This document shows, in pieces, positions 59,886 through 64,000 of a DNA stretch of 64,000 nt. Under the pieces are notes generated by a model. The model ran no database searches. It was not told the origin of the DNA and saw nothing but the letters and a program-made list of their open reading frames with translations. Origin of the DNA: Agromyces mangrovi (GTDB lineage: Bacteria > Actinomycetota > Actinomycetes > Actinomycetales > Microbacteriaceae); contig NZ_AP027737.1 of assembly GCF_030296695.1 (NCBI RefSeq), positions 1,984,001 to 2,048,000 on the forward strand. Reading direction: 5' to 3'. The first letter of the stretch is position 1. The number at the start of each line of letters is the position of its first letter. The translations under genes and the position numbers were made by a program.

Positions 59886-60926
59886 GTGACGCTCGACCAG
59901 TACTCCGTGCTCGCCCTCTACTCGGCGATGGCCGTGTACGCGCTCGCGTTCATCGCGTACGCGCTCGACCTCGCTCGGCGTTCGGCCGCGGCCGGGGCGA
60001 CGGCCGCCGACGTGTCGACGACGGTGCCGGCCGCGCAGCGGCGCGAGCGCGCGCTCGTCGGGCGCGCGGGCGCCGACGGTGCGGGCGAAGCGGGCGCCGG
60101 GCAGGCGCCGTCGGCCGGATCGAGCACGCCCGCCGACTCCGGGGCATCCGTCGCCTACGGCAAGTCGCCCTCGCTGCGCGTCGCCGTCGCGCTGACCGTC
60201 GTCGGCTGGTCGCTGCACCTCGTGGCGACCGTGCTGCGCGGCATCGCCGCCGAGCGCGTGCCGTGGGCGAACATGTACGAGTTCGCGATGACCGGCACGC
60301 TCGTGATCGTCACCGTCTACCTCGGCGTGCTGCTGTTCTCGAAGTTCGACCTGCGGTTCCTCGGCACGTTCGTCGTCGGCCTGGTGCTCGTCTCGCTCGG
60401 CGTGGCATCCGTCAACTTCTACGTGAGCGTCGTGCCGCTGCCGCCGGCGCTGCAGTCGGCGTGGCTCATCATCCACGTGTTCGTCGCGACCGCCGCCGTC
60501 GGGTTCTTCGCGCTCGGCTTCGCGCTGTCGCTCGTGCAGCTCATGCAGTCCCGCCGCGAGGCGGCGATCGAGACTGCGAAGGCGGCGAAGCGCTCGTTCC
60601 TCGCGACGCTGCCGAACGCCGACCAGCTCGAGCGCCTGGCCTACCGGGTGAACATCATCGGGTTCATCCTCTGGACGTTCACGCTCATGGCCGGCGCAAT
60701 CTGGGCCGAGGCCGCATGGGGCCGCTACTGGGGCTGGGACACCAAGGAGGTGTGGACCTTCATCATCTGGGTGGTCTACGCCGGGTACATCCACGCGCGC
60801 GCGACGCGCGGCTGGCGCGGCTCGCGGTCGGCGTGGCTGGCGATCATCGGCTTCTCGGCGGTGCTGTTCAACTTCACCGTGGTGAACCTGTTCTTCAAGG
60901 GCCTGCACGCCTACTCGGGTCTCTAG
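59886..60926 (+). CDS. ccsB: Cytochrome c biogenesis protein CcsB/ResC
   Basis: 346 residues. Eight membrane helices; WWD haem-handling domain WGRYWGWDTKEVWTFIIW near 280. A low-complexity Ala/Gly insert lies between helices 1 and 2 (about 30-85). GTG at 59886 is 7 nt after TAAGGT, whose TAA is the stop codon of resB, so it may also have its own leaderless promoter. Confidence 0.93.
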   Translation: MTLDQYSVLALYSAMAVYALAFIAYALDLARRSAAAGATAADVSTTVPAAQRRERALVGRAGADGAGEAGAGQAPSAGSSTPADSGASVAYGKSPSLRVAVALTVVGWSLHLVATVLRGIAAERVPWANMYEFAMTGTLVIVTVYLGVLLFSKFDLRFLGTFVVGLVLVSLGVASVNFYVSVVPLPPALQSAWLIIHVFVATAAVGFFALGFALSLVQLMQSRREAAIETAKAAKRSFLATLPNADQLERLAYRVNIIGFILWTFTLMAGAIWAEAAWGRYWGWDTKEVWTFIIWVVYAGYIHARATRGWRGSRSAWLAIIGFSAVLFNFTVVNLFFKGLHAYSGL

Positions 60927-60927
60927 G

Positions 60928-60956
60928 CCCCAGGGCGAGCGGATGCCCCTGGGTGG
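60928..60956. terminator. Bidirectional terminator hairpin
   Basis: CCCAGGG (60928-60934) pairs with CCCTGGG (60946-60952), with further GCC/GGC pairing outside; between the convergent genes ending at 60926 and 60960. Confidence 0.6.
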
Positions 60957-60959
60957 GCG

Positions 60960-61598
60960 TCAGCCCGCCGGCAGCAGCGTGACGGGCACGCGCTCGCCGA
61001 CGCCCGTGTCGAACATGACCACGGGGTTCGCGCCCGAGCAGTCGTAGGGCGCATCGCTGACGGGCGACGCGGCGAGCAGCTCGTTCGCCATCGACGAGTC
61101 GCCGATCGGGGTGCCGTCGACCGTGACGTCGGCGAGCAGCGCGTGCACCTCGCTCGTGGTCGTGATGACGCCGTCGGTCGTCGCGTAGTCACCGCTCAGG
61201 CTGCCGCCGATCGTGGCCGACGCGGTCGCGCCGTCGACCGCGAGGGTGAGCAGCATGTCGGGCGTGTACGCGAACGTGTCGGCGGTGAGGCGGAGCCCGG
61301 ACGTGCCGTCGACCTTCATCTCCATGCCGCTCGCCGCGCCGACGACCGAGTAGTACGCCTGCAGGTCGGACTCCGAGAGCACCCAGTCGCCGACGAGACA
61401 GTCGCCGTCAGCGCTGCCGTCGGCGTCGCCCGACGCATCTGCGTCTCCCTCGTCCGCGTCCGCGGTCGCGGTCGCCCCGCTCCCGTCGACGGTGGCCGAG
61501 ACGTCGTCCTCGGGGGCATCCGCTCCACCGCCCGTGCACCCGGTGAGCAGCAGCGCGGCGGCCGCGATCGCGGGCAGCAGCAGGGACGGAATGCGCAC
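60960..61598 (-). CDS. Lipoprotein of unknown function
   Basis: 212 residues. Lipobox LLTGC near residue 22; an Asp/Ala-rich linker (about 30-70, repeats of DADG type); then a beta-rich domain beginning CLVGDWVLSESDLQAYY that recalls lipocalin-like or META-type folds (repeated LRLTADTFAYTPDM, ASATIGGSLSGDY). GTG at 61598 is chosen because AGAGGAG precedes it. No family assigned. Confidence 0.78.
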   Translation of the reverse strand: MRIPSLLLPAIAAAALLLTGCTGGGADAPEDDVSATVDGSGATATADADEGDADASGDADGSADGDCLVGDWVLSESDLQAYYSVVGAASGMEMKVDGTSGLRLTADTFAYTPDMLLTLAVDGATASATIGGSLSGDYATTDGVITTTSEVHALLADVTVDGTPIGDSSMANELLAASPVSDAPYDCSGANPVVMFDTGVGERVPVTLLPAG

Positions 61599-61680
61599 GG
61601 GGCTCCTCTCGACGCGTGCCAGCGTAGTGCCGCCGCCCCCTCGGCGCACGGACTCCTCACAGCCCTCTGGACGGCCCGCA

Positions 61681-61780
61681 GCAAGCGCTTGCGAGACATT
61701 CTCACCTTGGGAGCGCGCTCATCGCGCGCATCGTCACGTTCCGGTCACGGCTTCGGGACGACGGAGTGGAAGCGCTTGCA
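61681..61780. promoter_or_regulatory. Two LacI/cre-like operators upstream of the secreted amylase
   Basis: GCAAGCGCTTGC (61681-61692, perfect palindrome) and TGGAAGCGCTTGCA (61767-61780), which fits TGNAANCGNTTNCA. Centres are 87 bp apart, allowing looping. The cognate regulator is not adjacent; the LacI at 22190 or another family member may act here. Confidence 0.7.
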
Positions 61781-61857
61781 TTAACCGCGGCACCCGCGCT
61801 AGCGTCCTGCTCAATGTCGTTCGGCACGTCGTCAGTGCCGGGAATCGGGAGTCGAAG

Positions 61858-64000
61858 ATGACGCAACGGGCGCTCGCGCGCAGATGGTTCGCCGCAGGCA
61901 TCACGGGGGCCCTCGCGGCATCCGTGCTCACCGTCCTTCCCCTGGCCGCAGCGAACTCGGCCGAGGGCGACACCTTCGCGGTCGTCGGCTCGCTGCAGAG
62001 CGAGCTCGGCTGCCCGGGCGACTGGCAGCCCGAGTGCGACGCGACCGAGCTCGCCGCCACCGACACCCCGGGCGTCTACGCGGCCGAGTTCACCGTGCCC
62101 GCCGGCACGTGGGAGTACAAGGTCGCGGCGAACGACGACTGGGCGAACTCCTGGGGGCTGAACGGCGGCGGTGACAACATCCCGCTGTCCGTCGCGGGCG
62201 ACACCGACGTGCGCATCCTCTTCGACGACGAGGCGAAGCGCGTCGGGCTCGAGCTGCTGAGCACCCGCGCCGGCTACGACGAGGCGACGGATGCCGCGCT
62301 GGTGGCCGCCCCCGCACGCCAGCCCGGCAGCGCCGAGAACTTCTACTTCGTGATGACCGACCGCTTCGCGAACGGCGATGCGGGCAACGACACCGCCGGC
62401 ATCGCGGGCGACCGCCTCGACCACGGCTTCGACCCGACCGACAAGGGCTTCTACCACGGCGGCGACATCCAGGGCATCCGCGACAACCTCGACTACATCG
62501 AGGGCCTCGGCACGACCGCGATCTGGTTCACGCCGAGCTTCAAGAACAAGCCCGTGCAGGGCGAGGGCGCGAACGCGAGCGCCGGCTACCACGGGTACTG
62601 GATCACCGACTTCACGCAGATCGACCCGCACCTCGGCACGAACGCCGAGCTGGAGGCGCTCATCGACGAGGCGCACGCCCGCGGCATCAAGATCTACTTC
62701 GACATCATCACGAACCACACGGCCGACGTCATCTCGTACGCCGAGGGGCAGTACTCCTACATCGACAAGTCCACGAGCCCCTACACGGATGCCTCGGGCG
62801 CCGCGTTCGACCCGAGCGCCATCGCCGGCAGCCCCGACTTCCCCGACCTCGACGCGGCCACGAGCTTCCCGTACACCCCGGTCATCGCGCCCGAGGAGGC
62901 CGACGTCAAGGTGCCCGCGTGGCTCAACGACCCGACGGTCTACCACAACCGCGGCGACTCGACGTGGGAGGGCGAGTCGGTCACGTTCGGCGACTTCGTC
63001 GGCCTCGACGACCTGATGACCGAGGACCCGACCGTCCTGAACGGCTTCGTCGAGGTGTACCAGGACTGGATCGACCTCGGCATCGACGGCTTCCGCATCG
63101 ACACCGCCAAGCACGTGAACTTCGAGTTCTGGGAGACGTGGTCGACCGAGGTGCTCGACTACGCGCACGCGATCGGCAAGCCCGACTTCTTCATGTTCGG
63201 CGAGGTCTACGACGCCGACCCGGCCAAGCTCGCGCCGTACATCCGCGGCACCGACATGAACTCGGTGCTCGACTTCACCTTCCAGCAGCAGGCCGTGAGC
63301 TTCGCCGCGGGCAACTCGGCGGGCAACCTCCAGTCGCTCTTCGCGGGCGACGACCGCTACACGACGCCCGACTCGTCGTCGACGGCGCTGCCGACCTTCC
63401 TCGGCAACCACGACATGGGTCGCGTGGGCAACTTCCTCGCGAACACGGGCGCCGCGCTCGAGCGGGACGAACTCGCGCACGAGCTGATGTTCCTCACCCG
63501 TGGCCAGCCGGTCGTCTACTACGGCGACGAGCAGGGCTTCGCGGGCACCGGCGGCGACAAGGACGCGCGCCAGACGCTCTTCGCGACCCAGGTCGCGGAG
63601 TACGCGAACCAGCCGCTCGTGACCGGCGAGAACGCCGGCAGCGTCGACCGGTACGACACGGATGCCCCGCTCTACGAGCACATCGCCGCCCTCGCGGCGC
63701 TCCGCGACGCGCACCCCGCGCTCGATCAGGGCGCCCAGATCGAGCGCTTCGTCGCCGACGGCCAGGGCGTCTACGCCTTCAGCCGCGTCGACCGCGACGA
63801 CAAGGTCGAGTACCTGGTCGCCGTGAACAACGCGGGCACCGACCAGTCGGTCGAGATCCCGACGCTCACCGCGGAGGCCGAGTTCTCGGTGCTCTACGGC
63901 GACGGCGCGGCCGTGACGGCGGATGCCGCCGGCGTGGCATCCGTCACCGTGCCCGCCCTCGGCGCAGTTGTCTGGACGGCCGACCGTCAGGTCACCGCGC
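61858..64000 (+). CDS. Secreted GH13 amylase, probably N-terminal part of an amylopullulanase; truncated by window end
   Basis: 714 codons visible, no stop. Signal peptide (about 1-34, cut near LAAANS), an X25-type module (about 37-130; GSLQSELGCPGDWQPECD, FTVPAGTWEYKVAAN), then a GH13 barrel with Asp415 (GFRIDTAKH), Glu449 (FMFGEVYD) and Asp519 (FLGNHDM). It acts on starch outside the cell; products would suit the importer at 25140. The X25 module before an alpha-amylase domain is typical of large bifunctional amylopullulanases, so a pullulanase half may follow. GGGAG (61847-61851) is 6 nt before the ATG. Confidence 0.92.
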   Translation, partial: MTQRALARRWFAAGITGALAASVLTVLPLAAANSAEGDTFAVVGSLQSELGCPGDWQPECDATELAATDTPGVYAAEFTVPAGTWEYKVAANDDWANSWGLNGGGDNIPLSVAGDTDVRILFDDEAKRVGLELLSTRAGYDEATDAALVAAPARQPGSAENFYFVMTDRFANGDAGNDTAGIAGDRLDHGFDPTDKGFYHGGDIQGIRDNLDYIEGLGTTAIWFTPSFKNKPVQGEGANASAGYHGYWITDFTQIDPHLGTNAELEALIDEAHARGIKIYFDIITNHTADVISYAEGQYSYIDKSTSPYTDASGAAFDPSAIAGSPDFPDLDAATSFPYTPVIAPEEADVKVPAWLNDPTVYHNRGDSTWEGESVTFGDFVGLDDLMTEDPTVLNGFVEVYQDWIDLGIDGFRIDTAKHVNFEFWETWSTEVLDYAHAIGKPDFFMFGEVYDADPAKLAPYIRGTDMNSVLDFTFQQQAVSFAAGNSAGNLQSLFAGDDRYTTPDSSSTALPTFLGNHDMGRVGNFLANTGAALERDELAHELMFLTRGQPVVYYGDEQGFAGTGGDKDARQTLFATQVAEYANQPLVTGENAGSVDRYDTDAPLYEHIAALAALRDAHPALDQGAQIERFVADGQGVYAFSRVDRDDKVEYLVAVNNAGTDQSVEIPTLTAEAEFSVLYGDGAAVTADAAGVASVTVPALGAVVWTADRQVTA

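Overview
The window is very GC-rich (about 70% by eye) and reads as a chromosomal segment of an actinobacterium, most likely a Microbacteriaceae member (Agromyces/Microbacterium-like). The evidence is the dense packing of short-spacer operons, TANNNT -10 boxes placed 6-8 nt before ATG/GTG (leaderless mRNAs), CIRCE and HAIR heat-shock operators, a family-typical DUF7882-type protein, a bS22-type mini ribosomal protein, BldC-like and SCO4226-like proteins, an archaeal-type AspRS, and a system II cytochrome c maturation operon in the order known from mycobacteria. The genus is inference.

Layout. 1-92: 3' end of tRNA-Ser(GCU) and its terminator. 93-1563: a decayed MarR fragment, then a DUF6220/TetR pair behind a palindromic operator. 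1697-5715: SulP anion transporter, SBF-type transporter and a formylglycine sulfatase, possibly one sulfate-ester module. 5805-8125: aldo/keto reductase, PQQ-type dehydrogenase lipoprotein, small DUF4190 membrane protein. 8207-10861: MacB-like ABC exporter with its TetR. 10947-13920: FadR-type regulator and three SDRs. 14815-18766: xylose block (ROK repressor divergent from xylA-xylB). 18803-20142: topoisomerase IB bracketed by two copies of a 60-bp palindrome. 22190-28570: LacI, GH13 glucosidase and an ABC sugar importer without its ATPase. 28678-30229: tRNA-Arg(ACG) and a membrane protein. 30210-31083: hsp20 under both CIRCE and HAIR, then a GNAT. 31452-36305: MarR, GMC alcohol oxidase, Fur-type regulator and catalase. 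36318-39389: exonuclease, AlkA-like glycosylase, PrmC-related methyltransferase, VOC protein. 39399-42254: giant LuxR regulator. 42419-44736: SCO4226-like protein, a winged-helix regulator preceded by a leaderless Cys-rich upstream ORF, and upp. 44839-51386: tadA, amidotransferase, CDF exporter, proC, Trk/Ktr potassium uptake, ArsR, BldC-like, bS22, glutaredoxin. 51485-55960: SHOCT membrane protein, Na+/H+ antiporter, ClC channel, aspS. 56128-60926: phosphatase, TlpA, CcdA, ResB, CcsB. 60960-64000: a lipoprotein and the start of a secreted amylase running off the window.

Functional themes: the organism appears built for plant-polymer sugars (secreted amylase, alpha-glucoside import and hydrolysis, xylose catabolism), each set behind its own LacI or ROK operator, plus oxidative and heat stress defence and cytochrome c assembly. 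No CRISPR array, insertion sequence, prophage or plasmid origin was seen.

The most interesting signals are small: a leaderless poly-Cys leader ORF (43733-43870), a family of three 60-bp palindromes with matched changes in both arms, a palindromic 10-bp element that gives two divergent leaderless genes their -10 boxes, and strong enrichment of the octamer CGGATGCC/GGCATCCG. Five genes (ABC ATPase, two SDRs, xylB, PrmC-like) are each broken by what looks like one missing G in a G run; this looks like a sequence-quality problem more than biology.
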